The notes under the pieces were generated by a model, which saw only the letters and a list, made by a program, of their open reading frames with translations, did no database searches and was not told the origin of the DNA. The position numbers were made by a program, and so were the translations under genes. Positions 7,682-15,243 of a DNA stretch of 49,360 nt are shown in pieces (position 1 is the stretch's first letter; each line of letters starts with the position of its first letter). The stretch spans positions 44,957 to 94,316 of the forward strand of contig MGDT01000006.1 of the NCBI GenBank assembly GCA_001791045.1, given 5' to 3'. Source of the DNA: Candidatus Uhrbacteria bacterium RIFCSPHIGHO2_01_FULL_63_20 (lineage in GTDB: Bacteria > Patescibacteriota > Patescibacteriia > UBA9934 > GWF2-40-263).

Positions 7682-7699
7682 GGACATCCTAGCATGTCC
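7682..7699. promoter_or_regulatory. dyad spanning the -10 box of the membrane-protein gene
   Basis: GGACAT (7682-7687) and ATGTCC (7694-7699) form a 6-bp inverted repeat overlapping the minus-strand -10 (7691-7686). It is a candidate operator; a chance dyad of this size is possible. Confidence 0.3.
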
Positions 7700-7706
7700 G
7701 CCATTC

Positions 7707-7735
7707 TTGACGCTTCCGGCCCGTTTCTGTAGGAT
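7707..7735 (+). promoter_or_regulatory. promoter of rpsB-tsf
   Basis: -35 TTGACG (7707-7712), 17-nt spacer, -10 TAGGAT (7730-7735). The start point would be near 7742, leaving a leader of about 105 nt. Confidence 0.65.
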
Positions 7736-7741
7736 TCCGGC

Positions 7742-7847
7742 ACTAAATCAAACAGACGGGCCAAGGCCGACCGGATCCTCCCCCGCACCTTTCTAAAAAG
7801 GTGCGAGGGCCCGGCGCGCTCCGTCGGTGACTAAAAGGATTAGAAAT
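7742..7847 (+). promoter_or_regulatory. rpsB leader with a strong hairpin
   Basis: The leader holds CGCACCTTT (7784-7792), loop CTAA, AAAGGTGCG (7797-7805), extended by C/G pairs. It has no T-run, so it is probably not a terminator. Autoregulation of rpsB by S2 is known in other bacteria; binding here is only an inference. An AAGGA ribosome-binding site precedes ATG 7848. Confidence 0.4.
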
Positions 7848-8570
7848 ATGCCAAAGATCCCCGCTTTGGCCGACATGCTGGAAGCCGGCATGCACTTCGG
7901 CCACCGCACCAGCCGCTGGCACCCCAAGATGGAACCGTTCATCTTCGGCGCCAAGTCGGGCGTGCACATCATCGACCTCGAAGCGAGCCAGAAGCAGCTT
8001 CAGGACGCGTTGGATTTCGTGAAGGGCGTCGCCGCGCGCGGCGGCACCGTGCTGTTCGTTGGGACCAAGCCGCAGGCCAAGGCCGCGGTGCGCGAGGCGG
8101 CGCAGCGTGCCGGCATGCCGCACGTGACCGAGCGCTGGCTGGGCGGCACGCTCACCAACTTCCCGCAGATCAAGAAGACGCTCAAGCGCCTGAAGACGCT
8201 CAAGGACCAGCGCGAGAAGGGCGAGCTCAAGAAGTACACGAAGAAGGAGCAGCTCATGATCGACCGCGAGATCGAGGAGATGGAGCACAAGATGGGCGGC
8301 ATCGCCGAGGTCGAACGCCTGCCGGACGCGATCTTCATCGTGGACGTGAAGACCGAGAAGACCGCGCTCACCGAGGCCTCCGTGACCGGCACCAAGGTGG
8401 TGGCGTTGTGCGACACCAACGTGAACCCGAGCTCGGTGGCGTACGTGATCCCGGGCAACGATGATGCGGCCAAGACCATCGAGCTCATCGCCCACCTCGT
8501 CTCCGACGCGGTGAAAGAGGGGAAGGCGGAGGCGCTCAAGGCCGCCGCGGCCCCGGAAAAGAAGGAGTAA
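7848..8570 (+). CDS. rpsB: 30S ribosomal protein S2
   Basis: 240 aa. The S2 signatures are MLEAGMHFGHRTSRWHPKM, FIFGAKSGVHIIDL, GGTVLFVGTKPQA, ERWLGGTLTNFPQI and the C-terminal VALCDTNVNPSSVAYVIPGNDDA. The frame also offers a start at 7827, but MPKIPALADML at 7848 has a Shine-Dalgarno-like AAGGA and fits the family. It is followed after 13 nt by tsf, the usual rpsB-tsf pair. Confidence 0.96.
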   Translation: MPKIPALADMLEAGMHFGHRTSRWHPKMEPFIFGAKSGVHIIDLEASQKQLQDALDFVKGVAARGGTVLFVGTKPQAKAAVREAAQRAGMPHVTERWLGGTLTNFPQIKKTLKRLKTLKDQREKGELKKYTKKEQLMIDREIEEMEHKMGGIAEVERLPDAIFIVDVKTEKTALTEASVTGTKVVALCDTNVNPSSVAYVIPGNDDAAKTIELIAHLVSDAVKEGKAEALKAAAAPEKKE

Positions 8571-8583
8571 CGAGAAGGAGGAT

Positions 8584-9171
8584 ATGATTGATGCAAAGAC
8601 CGTGGCGACGCTGCGCGAGATGACGAACGCCGGCATGATGGACGCCAAGCGCGCGCTTGAGGAGGCCGGCGGGAACCTGGAGGCCGCCGCCGAGATGCTG
8701 CGCAAGAAGGGGATCGCCAAGGCCGTGAAAAAGGCCGACCGCGTGACCAACGAGGGCCGCGTGCATGCCTACGTGCACGGCACGGGCAAGCTCGGCGTGC
8801 TCGTGGAAGTGCTGTGCGAGACCGATTTCGTGGCGCGCAACGAGGCGTTCCTCGAGCTCTGCCAGGACCTCGCGCTCCATATTTCCGCTTCCGACCCGCT
8901 GTACGTGTCCCGTGACGCCGTGCCCGTGGATCTCGTGGAGAAACAGCAGGCGATGATCCGCGAGGAATCCGCCGCCGGCGCCAAGAGCGCGGAGATCCTC
9001 GAGAAGATGGTGGAGGGCCGCCTGTCCAAGTGGTACCAGGAGATCGTGCTCGTGGAGCAGGCGTTCGTGAAGGACGAGGACAAGACGATCGAAGACCTCG
9101 TGAAGGAGAAGATCGCGCTCTTGGGCGAGAACATCCAGGTCCGCCGCTTCGCGCGGTTCCAGATCGGGTAA
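8584..9171 (+). CDS. tsf: elongation factor Ts
   Basis: Nucleotide exchange factor for EF-Tu. 195 aa, shorter than the ~280 aa of E. coli, matching the compact single-core EF-Ts of many small genomes. The N-terminal UBA-like domain contains LREMTNAGMMDAKRALEEAGGNLEAA, and the core begins GRVHAYVHGTGKLGVLVEVLCETDFVARN, with the family-typical [20 protein letters not shown] ribosome-binding site lies just before the ATG. It is co-transcribed with rpsB and closed by a strong terminator. Confidence 0.95.
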   Translation: MIDAKTVATLREMTNAGMMDAKRALEEAGGNLEAAAEMLRKKGIAKAVKKADRVTNEGRVHAYVHGTGKLGVLVEVLCETDFVARNEAFLELCQDLALHISASDPLYVSRDAVPVDLVEKQQAMIREESAAGAKSAEILEKMVEGRLSKWYQEIVLVEQAFVKDEDKTIEDLVKEKIALLGENIQVRRFARFQIG

Positions 9172-9177
9172 GGAAAT

Positions 9178-9204
9178 CGGCCCCTCGGGGCCGGTTTTCG
9201 TTTG
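9178..9204 (+). terminator. rpsB-tsf terminator
   Basis: CGGCCCC (9178-9184) pairs with GGGGCCG (9187-9193), followed by GTTTTCGTTT. Confidence 0.75.
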
Positions 9205-9224
9205 CGGCGGACGAATGGTACAAT
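9195..9224 (+). promoter_or_regulatory. promoter of the gap-ndh-pgk-eno operon
   Basis: -10 TACAAT (9219-9224) with a weak TTTTCG at -35 (9195-9200, 18-nt spacer) overlapping the tail of the tsf terminator. The leader to ATG 9311 would be about 80 nt and contains two repeats. Confidence 0.45.
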
Positions 9225-9240
9225 TCCCCCCGTTCGTCCC

Positions 9241-9298
9241 GCCAACTCCCAACTCCCAAATATTTACCCGTCCGATGCTCCGAAGGAGCGTAGGCGGG
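9241..9298 (+). repeat. A/C-rich repeat plus nested hairpin repeat in the gap leader
   Basis: 9241-9265 is CCAACTCCCAACTCCC-type tract. 9267-9298 folds as an outer stem CCCGTC/GGCGGG (9267-9272 with 9293-9298), an internal loop, and an inner stem GCTCC-GAA-GGAGC (9277-9289). The outer stem and layout match the 26-nt hairpin inserted in the helicase gene at 21309-21334. Confidence 0.65.
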
Positions 9299-9310
9299 CC
9301 AACTCCCCCT

Positions 9311-10318
9311 ATGTTACGCGTCGCCATCAACGGGTTCGGGCGCATCGGGCGCACGGCGTTCAAGGCCGGCTGGGGTCGCAAGGACCTGCGGTTCGTGGCC
9401 ATCAACGATCTCACCGAGCCCAAGATCCTGGCGCACCTGCTCCAGTACGATTCCACCTTCCGCACGTGGGGGCACGAGGTGAAGGCGGATGCCAGCCACA
9501 TCATCGTGGACGGGCACAAGATACCCGTGGTCGCCGAGAAGGAGCCGACGGCGCTCCCGTGGAAGGAGCACAAGGTGGACGTGGTGATCGAATCGACCGG
9601 CCGGTTCACGGACAAGGCATCCGCTTCGGCGCACCTCGTGGCCGGCGCGAAGAAGGTGGTCATCTCGGCTCCGGCCAAGGACGCGCCCACCTTCCTCATG
9701 GGCGTGAACCACAAGGGCGCGAAGAAGACCGACACGGTCGTGAACAACGCCAGCTGCACCACCAACTCCATCGGCCCGGTGGTGGCGATCATGGAGGAGG
9801 CGTTCGGCGTGAAGAAGGCGATGATGACCACCATCCATTCGGTCACGGCCGAGCAGAACCTGGTGGACTCGCTCCCGCCCGCGCGGCATCCGGACTTGCG
9901 CCGCGCGAGGAGCGCGCTCGTGAACATGGTGCCCACGTCCACGGGCGCGGCCAAGGCGCTTTCGCAAGCCATCCCGTCGGCGGAAGGGGTGTTCGACGGC
10001 ATCGCGGTGCGCGTGCCCACTCTTGACGTGTCGCTTTCCGATTTCACCTTCGTGCTTGCCAAGAAGGTCACGCCCGAGCAGGTGAACGACGCGTTCGTGA
10101 AGGCATCGAAATCCGCGCGGTGGAGAGGGATCCTCGGGGTCTCGGACGTCCCGCTCGTCTCGAGCGACTTCATCGGCAGCACCTACGGGAGCGTGGTGGA
10201 CCTCGAGATGACGCGCGTGGTCGGTGGCGACCTCGTGAAGGTGCTCGCGTGGTACGACAACGAATGGGGATATTCGATGCGGCTCATCGACATGGTGGAG
10301 CACATCGGGAAGCTGTGA
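9311..10318 (+). CDS. gapA: glyceraldehyde-3-phosphate dehydrogenase, type I
   Basis: Oxidises glyceraldehyde 3-phosphate to 1,3-bisphosphoglycerate, reducing NAD+. 335 aa. The Rossmann motif NGFGRIGR is at residues 7-14. Asp33 in AINDL favours NAD. The catalytic Cys149 lies in NNASCTTNSIGPVV, and TIHSVTAEQ and a C-terminal WYDNEWGYSMR are present. The frame is open from 9215, but ATG 9311 begins the Rossmann strand; the upstream part would be repeat sequence. The stop TGA overlaps the GTG start of the NDH-2 gene. Confidence 0.96.
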   Translation: MLRVAINGFGRIGRTAFKAGWGRKDLRFVAINDLTEPKILAHLLQYDSTFRTWGHEVKADASHIIVDGHKIPVVAEKEPTALPWKEHKVDVVIESTGRFTDKASASAHLVAGAKKVVISAPAKDAPTFLMGVNHKGAKKTDTVVNNASCTTNSIGPVVAIMEEAFGVKKAMMTTIHSVTAEQNLVDSLPPARHPDLRRARSALVNMVPTSTGAAKALSQAIPSAEGVFDGIAVRVPTLDVSLSDFTFVLAKKVTPEQVNDAFVKASKSARWRGILGVSDVPLVSSDFIGSTYGSVVDLEMTRVVGGDLVKVLAWYDNEWGYSMRLIDMVEHIGKL

Positions 10319-11598
10319 AGGGACCGCACCGCATCATCATCGTCGGAGGAGGGTTCGGCGGCCTCCGGGCCGCGTTGGAGCTGGTGAAACGCCGGGCGCG
10401 GTTGAAGTCGTTCGAGGTGACGCTCGTCGATCGCGAGACCCGCCACATCTATTCGCCGCTCCTGTACGAGGTGTGCACGGGCGGGCTCGATGCCGACATG
10501 GGTCGCGCCTCGGTGCAGGAGCTCAAGAGCGGGGTCGCCGTCCCGTTTTCGGACTTCGAGCGCCGCGTGAAGAAGAGCCGGCTGCACTTCGTGCGTGGCG
10601 AGCTTACGGGCCTCGACGAGGAAGCGAAGGAAATCGCGCTCAAGGACGGACGCACGCTTCCCTATGACGACCTCATCCTCGCCTGCGGCGGCGCTCCCAA
10701 CACGTTCGGCATCCCGGGGGTCGAGGAACACGCGTTCTTCCTCAAGTGGCTTCCCGACGCGCTTCGCATCCGCGCGCGGATCGCCGCGTTTCTCGAGGCG
10801 CGCCGCAAGGGGAAGGAACGCCGCGTGTGCGTGCTTATCGCGGGCGGAGGGCCCACCGGCACCGAGTCGGCCGCGGAGCTGGCCAATTTCTTCCAGCGCA
10901 TGACCGACGCGGGGGTGCTCGACCGTGAGGCCTGGCACGTGCGGTTGGTGGAAGCCGGGCCGACGGTGCTCCCCAACCATCCCGAACCGGTGCGCCAGGC
11001 GGCCCGCAAACGCCTCGAGGCGCTCGGGGTCGACGTGATGACCGGGACCAAGCTCAACAAGATCGAGCCGGGCCGCGCGTGCCTGACGATCGCGGACGAC
11101 GGGGAGGAATGCATACGCGAGGCCGACGTGGTGGTGTGGGCGGGCGGGATCAAGCCGCCGGCGGCGTGGAAATCGCTCAAGCTCCCGGTGGACGCCAAGG
11201 GGTGGCTCATGGCGGAACCGTCGCTCCAATTGAAGGGGAAGGACCACGTGTGGGGGCTTGGGGACGCCGTGTCGTTCATGCATCCCAAGACCGGCGTCCG
11301 GGTGCCGGCGCTCGCGCAGGTCGCGACGCGCGAGGCGGCGATCGTCGCCGAGAACGTGACGCGGCTGCTCGAACGCCGCCCAGCCATCACGTGGAACCCG
11401 CCGGAATACTGGATGACGGTGACCCCGCTTGGCGGGCACCACGCGATCGCCGACCTTGGCCGGTTCGTGCTCACCGGGTTCCCGGGGTACGTGGCGCGCA
11501 AGGTCGCCGACCTCATGTATTTCTGCTCCATCCTTCCGTGGCGCCAGGCGCTCCGCTTGTGGGCGAAGGGGACGATGGTGTACATGCGGAACGATTGA
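10315..11598 (+). CDS. ndh: type II NADH:quinone oxidoreductase (NDH-2)
   Basis: Single-subunit, non-proton-pumping flavoenzyme passing electrons from NADH to a quinone. 427 aa from a GTG at 10315 (VKGPHRIIIVGGGFGGLRAALEL) that overlaps the gapA stop. The first dinucleotide fold (FAD) is GGGFGG near residue 12, the second (NADH) is LIAGGGPTGTESAAELANFF near residue 179, the AGGIKPP segment follows, and the second FAD block is VWGLGDAVSF. The C-terminus (WMTVTPLGGHHAIADL then an amphipathic, basic tail) suits peripheral membrane binding. Its place between gapA and pgk suggests it recycles the NADH made by GAPDH. Confidence 0.87.
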   Translation: MKGPHRIIIVGGGFGGLRAALELVKRRARLKSFEVTLVDRETRHIYSPLLYEVCTGGLDADMGRASVQELKSGVAVPFSDFERRVKKSRLHFVRGELTGLDEEAKEIALKDGRTLPYDDLILACGGAPNTFGIPGVEEHAFFLKWLPDALRIRARIAAFLEARRKGKERRVCVLIAGGGPTGTESAAELANFFQRMTDAGVLDREAWHVRLVEAGPTVLPNHPEPVRQAARKRLEALGVDVMTGTKLNKIEPGRACLTIADDGEECIREADVVVWAGGIKPPAAWKSLKLPVDAKGWLMAEPSLQLKGKDHVWGLGDAVSFMHPKTGVRVPALAQVATREAAIVAENVTRLLERRPAITWNPPEYWMTVTPLGGHHAIADLGRFVLTGFPGYVARKVADLMYFCSILPWRQALRLWAKGTMVYMRND

Positions 11599-11599
11599 T

Positions 11600-12784
11600 A
11601 TGGCTTTGCGCACGCTCAAGAACGGAGCGGATCTGCACGGCAAGCGCGTGCTCGTCCGCATAGACGGCAACGTCCCGGTCGTGAAAGGGAAGGCCGTGGA
11701 CGGCGCGCACGGGCGCATCGCGCGGGCGGCGGTCGGGATCGACTGGCTGCGGCAGCGCGGGGCGCGCGTGATCGTGATGACCCACCTGGGGCGCCCGAAA
11801 GGGAAGCGCGTGCCCGCGTATTCGGTGCGGCCGGTCGCGAAGCGGCTCTCGGAATTGCTGGGCATCGAGGTGAGATTCTCGCGCGACATCGTGGGGCCGT
11901 CGGTATCCCGCGCCGTGGACAACCTCAAGGACGGCGAAGTGCTGCTCCTCGAGAACGTGCGGTTCGACGCGCGCGAGGAGCGCAACAGCCCGGCGTTCGC
12001 GCAGAGCCTCGCCTCGCTCGCCGACCTATACGTGAACGACGCGTTCGGCGTGTGCCATCGCGCGCACGCGAGCGTCGAAGCGATCGCCGAGCAGCTTCCG
12101 TCGTACGCCGGGCCATTGCTGCAGCAGGAAGTGTCGGTGCTTTCCAAGGTGATGAAAAGCCCCAAGCGCCCGTTCGTGCTCGCGCTTGGCGGCCTCAAGG
12201 CCTCTGACAAGATCCCAGTCATGCGTAAGCTCCTGCCCGACGCGGATTACGTGATCGTGGGCGGCGCGCTCGCGACCGCGTTCTTGGCCGCCGACGGCCT
12301 TCCGGTCGGTCGTTCGGTGTATGATGGGGACGGGGTGCGCTCCGCGAAACGGCTGCTCAAGGACGCGCGCGTCAAATTTTTGCTCCCGCTTGACGTCGTG
12401 GTCGCGAGTTCGCCCACGTCGCGCGCCAAGAAACGCAACGTGAGCGTTTCCCAGGTCGGTCCCAAGGACATGATCCTGGACATCGGCCACGCGAGCATGA
12501 AGAAGGCGGCGCGCGAGGTGGAAGGGGCCAAGACCGTGGTGTGGAACGGGCCGTTCGGCCTCGCCGAGAATGAGCGGTTCCGCGACGCGACGCTCCTGCT
12601 CGCCCGGGCCGTGGCCGACCGCGCCGAAGCGGCCGTCACGGTGGTGGGCGGCGGCGATACCGTGCCGCTCGTGGAGCGAGCAGGGCTCGCCGACCGGTTC
12701 ACCCTGCTTTCGACCGGCGGCGGCGCCATGCTCGAATTCCTCGCGGGCAAGAAGATGCCGGGGATCGAAGCGCTCCAAACCTGA
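11600..12784 (+). CDS. pgk: phosphoglycerate kinase
   Basis: Makes ATP from 1,3-bisphosphoglycerate. 394 aa. N-domain substrate-binding blocks are RVLVRIDGNVPV (usually RVDFNVP, so DFN is DGN here), MTHLGRPKGKR and LLENVRFDAREERN. FVLALGGLKASDKIPV matches the family's LGGAKVSDKI, and the C-domain has TVVWNGPFG and TVVGGGDTV with the final LSTGGGAMLEFL. The ATG lies one base after the ndh stop (TGATATG junction). No Shine-Dalgarno sequence is evident, so coupled re-initiation is likely. Confidence 0.94.
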   Translation: MALRTLKNGADLHGKRVLVRIDGNVPVVKGKAVDGAHGRIARAAVGIDWLRQRGARVIVMTHLGRPKGKRVPAYSVRPVAKRLSELLGIEVRFSRDIVGPSVSRAVDNLKDGEVLLLENVRFDAREERNSPAFAQSLASLADLYVNDAFGVCHRAHASVEAIAEQLPSYAGPLLQQEVSVLSKVMKSPKRPFVLALGGLKASDKIPVMRKLLPDADYVIVGGALATAFLAADGLPVGRSVYDGDGVRSAKRLLKDARVKFLLPLDVVVASSPTSRAKKRNVSVSQVGPKDMILDIGHASMKKAAREVEGAKTVVWNGPFGLAENERFRDATLLLARAVADRAEAAVTVVGGGDTVPLVERAGLADRFTLLSTGGGAMLEFLAGKKMPGIEALQT

Positions 12785-12785
12785 T

Positions 12786-14042
12786 ATGTCGAAGATCGAT
12801 TCCATCCACGCGCACGAGATCCTGGACAGCCGGGGGAACCCCACCGTGCAGGTCACGGTGCTGTTGGAAGACGGCTCGACCGGGACCGCGTCGGTCCCGA
12901 GCGGGGCGTCCACCGGGAGCCATGAGGCGCTCGAGCTGCGAGACGGGAACCCCAAGCGCTACCGCGGCTTGGGCGTGTTGAAGGCGGTGAGGAACGCGAA
13001 TGGCCCGCTCGCGAAGGCGGTGACGGGCATGCACGCCGACGACCAGCGCGAGATCGACGCGCGCATGGTGGCGCTCGACGGGACCGACAACAAGCGCAGG
13101 CTCGGCGCGAACGCCATCCTCGGCGTGTCGCTCGCGGTCGCGCACGCGGCCGCCAAGTCCAACGTCCAGCCGCTGTACGCGTACCTGCGCGAATGTTTTG
13201 AGTTGAAGCACAAGGGGTACCGCCTGCCGGTCCCGACCATGAACATCCTGAACGGTGGCGCGCATGCGGGCTGGATCCTCGATTTCCAAGAGTTCATGGT
13301 GGTGCCGCAGCAGAAACGGTTCTCCGAACGCGTACGGTGCGGATCGGAGGTGTTCCACGCGCTCGGCGATATTTTGAAAAAGATGGGCCACTCGACGCTC
13401 GTGGGCGATGAGGGCGGGTACGCCGTGCCGTTCGCGCGCAATGAGGACGCGCTCAAGGCGATCATGAAGGCGATCGCCGCGGCCGGTTACAAGGCGGGGA
13501 AGGACGTGATGCTCGCGCTCGATCCGGCCGTGTCTGAAGTCTATGACGCCAGGCGAAAGCGGTATGCGTTGCGCGTCGACAAGCAGCGACTCACCAGCGA
13601 CCAGATGATCGCCTTGTGGCAGGAATGGGCCAGGAAATACCCGATCGTCTCGCTCGAGGACGGGCTCGCCGAGGACGATTGGGAAGGGTGGGCACGCCTC
13701 ACGCGAGCTACGGGAGAAAAACTCACGCTCGTGGGCGATGATTTCTTCGTGACGAACGTCGCGCGGCTTCAACAAGGGGTCGCGCTGGGGTGCGGTAACG
13801 CCATCCTCATCAAGGTGAACCAGATCGGGACGCTCACCGAAGCGGTCGAAGCGATAAACCTGGCGCAGGAGAGCGGCTACAAGGTCTCCGTGTCCCATCG
13901 TTCCGGCGAGACCGAGGACACCACGATCGCCGACCTCGCGGTCGCCGTGAACGCCGACTACATCAAGACCGGTTCGCTGTCACGTTCCGAACGCCTCGCC
14001 AAATACAACCGGCTCATGGAGATCGAGGAGGAAGTGATGTGA
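12786..14042 (+). CDS. eno: enolase
   Basis: Dehydrates 2-phosphoglycerate to phosphoenolpyruvate. 418 aa. Shows AHEILDSRGNPTVQV, VPSGASTGSHEALELRD, LGANAILGVSLAVAHAAA, MNILNGGAHAGWILDFQEFM (the usual HADNNVDIQEFM is altered), VGDEGGYAVPF, PIVSLEDGLAEDDW, LTLVGDDFFVTN, NAILIKVNQIGTLTEA and SHRSGETEDTTIADLAVA. The DxAASEF site reads DPAVSEVYD. It begins one base after the pgk stop and overlaps the next gene by 4 bases. The operon gap-ndh-pgk-eno lacks gpmI, which is 1.2 kb downstream. Confidence 0.95.
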   Translation: MSKIDSIHAHEILDSRGNPTVQVTVLLEDGSTGTASVPSGASTGSHEALELRDGNPKRYRGLGVLKAVRNANGPLAKAVTGMHADDQREIDARMVALDGTDNKRRLGANAILGVSLAVAHAAAKSNVQPLYAYLRECFELKHKGYRLPVPTMNILNGGAHAGWILDFQEFMVVPQQKRFSERVRCGSEVFHALGDILKKMGHSTLVGDEGGYAVPFARNEDALKAIMKAIAAAGYKAGKDVMLALDPAVSEVYDARRKRYALRVDKQRLTSDQMIALWQEWARKYPIVSLEDGLAEDDWEGWARLTRATGEKLTLVGDDFFVTNVARLQQGVALGCGNAILIKVNQIGTLTEAVEAINLAQESGYKVSVSHRSGETEDTTIADLAVAVNADYIKTGSLSRSERLAKYNRLMEIEEEVM

Positions 14043-14569
14043 AGAAGAAGCGCATCGTCTTTTTCGACGGGGATGGGACCATTTGGTACCCGAAATCCAC
14101 CAAACGGACGAGAAAGCCTCACTGGATTTATTCCGACACGAAGATCGGACGGAATCATCTGGACCACCTGGTCCTGACACCGACGACAGTGCCGACGTTG
14201 AAGAAATTGCGGCGAAGCGGTGTGGTGTTGATCTTGATCTCGACGCATCCCCATCCGCCGAAGGAAGCGGACGAGTTTCTGAAAGGAAAGATGAGGCATT
14301 TGGACGTCGAGCGCCTTTTTGACGCGTATTACGCCGCTCGCGATTATCCGGAAGGAAAAGGGGAGTTGATCGTCAGGATCCTTAAGCGGCAAGGAATCCT
14401 CAAATCCCAAGCGTTGATGGTCGGGGACAGTTATCGGTATGATTATTTGTCTGCGAAGAACGTCGGCGTGGAAGCACTGCTCATCAGGACGCCATACACG
14501 GCGCCGGAGGGGAAGAGAGTGAGGCGGACCATTCATCACGTCCGGGACGTGCTCGATTATCTCGACTGA
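14039..14569 (+). CDS. HAD-superfamily phosphatase
   Basis: 176 aa from a GTG start overlapping the eno stop. Motif I is FFDGDGTIW (nucleophile Asp and acid/base Asp), motif II is LILISTHP (Ser/Thr), and a Lys (EGKGE) is followed by MVGDSYRYDYLSAKNVGVEALLI, the motif IV Asp. This is the HAD-IIIA style of MDP-1 or histidinol-phosphatase-like enzymes, substrate unknown. Being the last gene of the glycolytic operon it could act on a glycolytic phosphoester or a damaged metabolite, which is an inference. Codon use is more A+T-rich than in eno, a mark shared with the following regulator gene. Confidence 0.75.
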   Translation: MKKKRIVFFDGDGTIWYPKSTKRTRKPHWIYSDTKIGRNHLDHLVLTPTTVPTLKKLRRSGVVLILISTHPHPPKEADEFLKGKMRHLDVERLFDAYYAARDYPEGKGELIVRILKRQGILKSQALMVGDSYRYDYLSAKNVGVEALLIRTPYTAPEGKRVRRTIHHVRDVLDYLD

Positions 14570-14582
14570 GAATATATTTCTG

Positions 14583-14606
14583 AAATTGTCCCGGTCGGGA
14601 CAATTT
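14583..14606. promoter_or_regulatory. perfect palindrome in front of the Cas2/PaaX-like gene
   Basis: AAATTGTCCCG (14583-14593), GT, CGGGACAATTT (14596-14606): 11-bp arms, 2-nt centre, ending 11 nt before the ATG. Same design as the site at 15170-15187. Likely an operator for autoregulation; an RNA hairpin is the alternative. Confidence 0.55.
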
Positions 14607-14617
14607 GGTAAACGAAC

Positions 14618-15154
14618 ATGACACATCGCAATTCAGCCAGTCTTGCAGCGCTCGATCGACTCACGCGCTCGATAGAGCGTCTGGAACGAGGCATGATCGT
14701 GGATCGGCGCCGGTTCATGCAGACTCCTGGTTTACGCGGTCGGACAAGGATTGCCGTCGAGATGAGCGCAAAGAAGGAACGCGCACGTTTCCTACGCGGC
14801 TCGAAGGCGTTGATTGAAGATGGATTGGTTGCCGAGCGCCGAGTCGGCAATCAGATTGTCTCAGTCTTGACCTCCAAAGGTCTTGAAGAAACGTTACGGT
14901 TTCGCATTCGAGCCTCTCGTTCAGTTCTTCCGAATCAAGATCGTCTCATCGTCACGTTTGATATCCCGGAACACGTGTCCGATGTTCGGACTGCTCTGCG
15001 GAGGTTTCTGAAGAGCGCGGGATTTCGACACGTACATTTAAGCGTTTGGGACACGGACAAATCCGTAACCAATGAACTTTCACAGCTTCTCCGTCTGATG
15101 AAGTGCGGCCGGTGGGTGAAATTGTTCATTGGACGCGAACTGAAGGACGAATAA
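14618..15154 (+). CDS. Cas2/PaaX-like winged-helix regulator
   Basis: 178 aa. The N-terminal half is basic and helical with a winged-helix-like segment (about 35-90: RTRIAVEMSAKKERARFLRG, then a GNQIVSVLTSKGLEE wing). The C-terminal half begins RLIVTFDIPEHVSDVRTALRRFL, continues FRHVHLSVWDTD and ends VKLFIGREL: the beta-alpha-beta of the Cas2/PaaX-C ferredoxin fold, keeping the Asp of the Cas2 first strand. There is no CRISPR array or other cas gene in the window, so a transcription regulator is more likely than a nuclease. It is A+T-richer than its neighbours and lies between two matching palindromes, just upstream of gpmI. Confidence 0.65.
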   Translation: MTHRNSASLAALDRLTRSIERLERGMIVDRRRFMQTPGLRGRTRIAVEMSAKKERARFLRGSKALIEDGLVAERRVGNQIVSVLTSKGLEETLRFRIRASRSVLPNQDRLIVTFDIPEHVSDVRTALRRFLKSAGFRHVHLSVWDTDKSVTNELSQLLRLMKCGRWVKLFIGRELKDE

Positions 15155-15169
15155 CGCTCATTTCCGAAA

Positions 15170-15187
15170 TTGTCGCGGTCGCGACAA
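15170..15187. promoter_or_regulatory. second palindrome upstream of gpmI
   Basis: TTGTCGCG (15170-15177), GT, CGCGACAA (15180-15187). It shares TTGTC-N-CG-GT-CG-N-GACAA with the site at 14583, with a symmetric C/G to G/C change. It lies 19 nt upstream of the gpmI -35, so a bound regulator could influence gpmI. Confidence 0.5.
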
Positions 15188-15205
15188 AAAGCAAAATGAA
15201 ACACC

Positions 15206-15234
15206 TTCCTCGCGGAACATGGGTCGGTTACAAT
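15206..15234 (+). promoter_or_regulatory. promoter of gpmI
   Basis: Weak -35 TTCCTC (15206-15211), 17-nt spacer, -10 TACAAT (15229-15234). The ATG is 9 nt downstream of the -10, implying a leaderless mRNA. Confidence 0.5.
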
Positions 15235-15243
15235 GTCTCCGCT

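Noticed and set aside
14583-14606. The palindrome as intrinsic terminator of the eno-HAD operon
   Set aside because: The stem is good but only ATTTGG follows, and the matching site at 15170 has A instead of T after it. An operator explains both better, though the shared CGGTCG centre with the rplL terminator leaves some doubt.
14618-15154. CRISPR-Cas system based on the Cas2-like gene
   Set aside because: No cas1, no effector and no repeat-spacer array occur in the window, and the extra winged-helix part points to a PaaX-type regulator.
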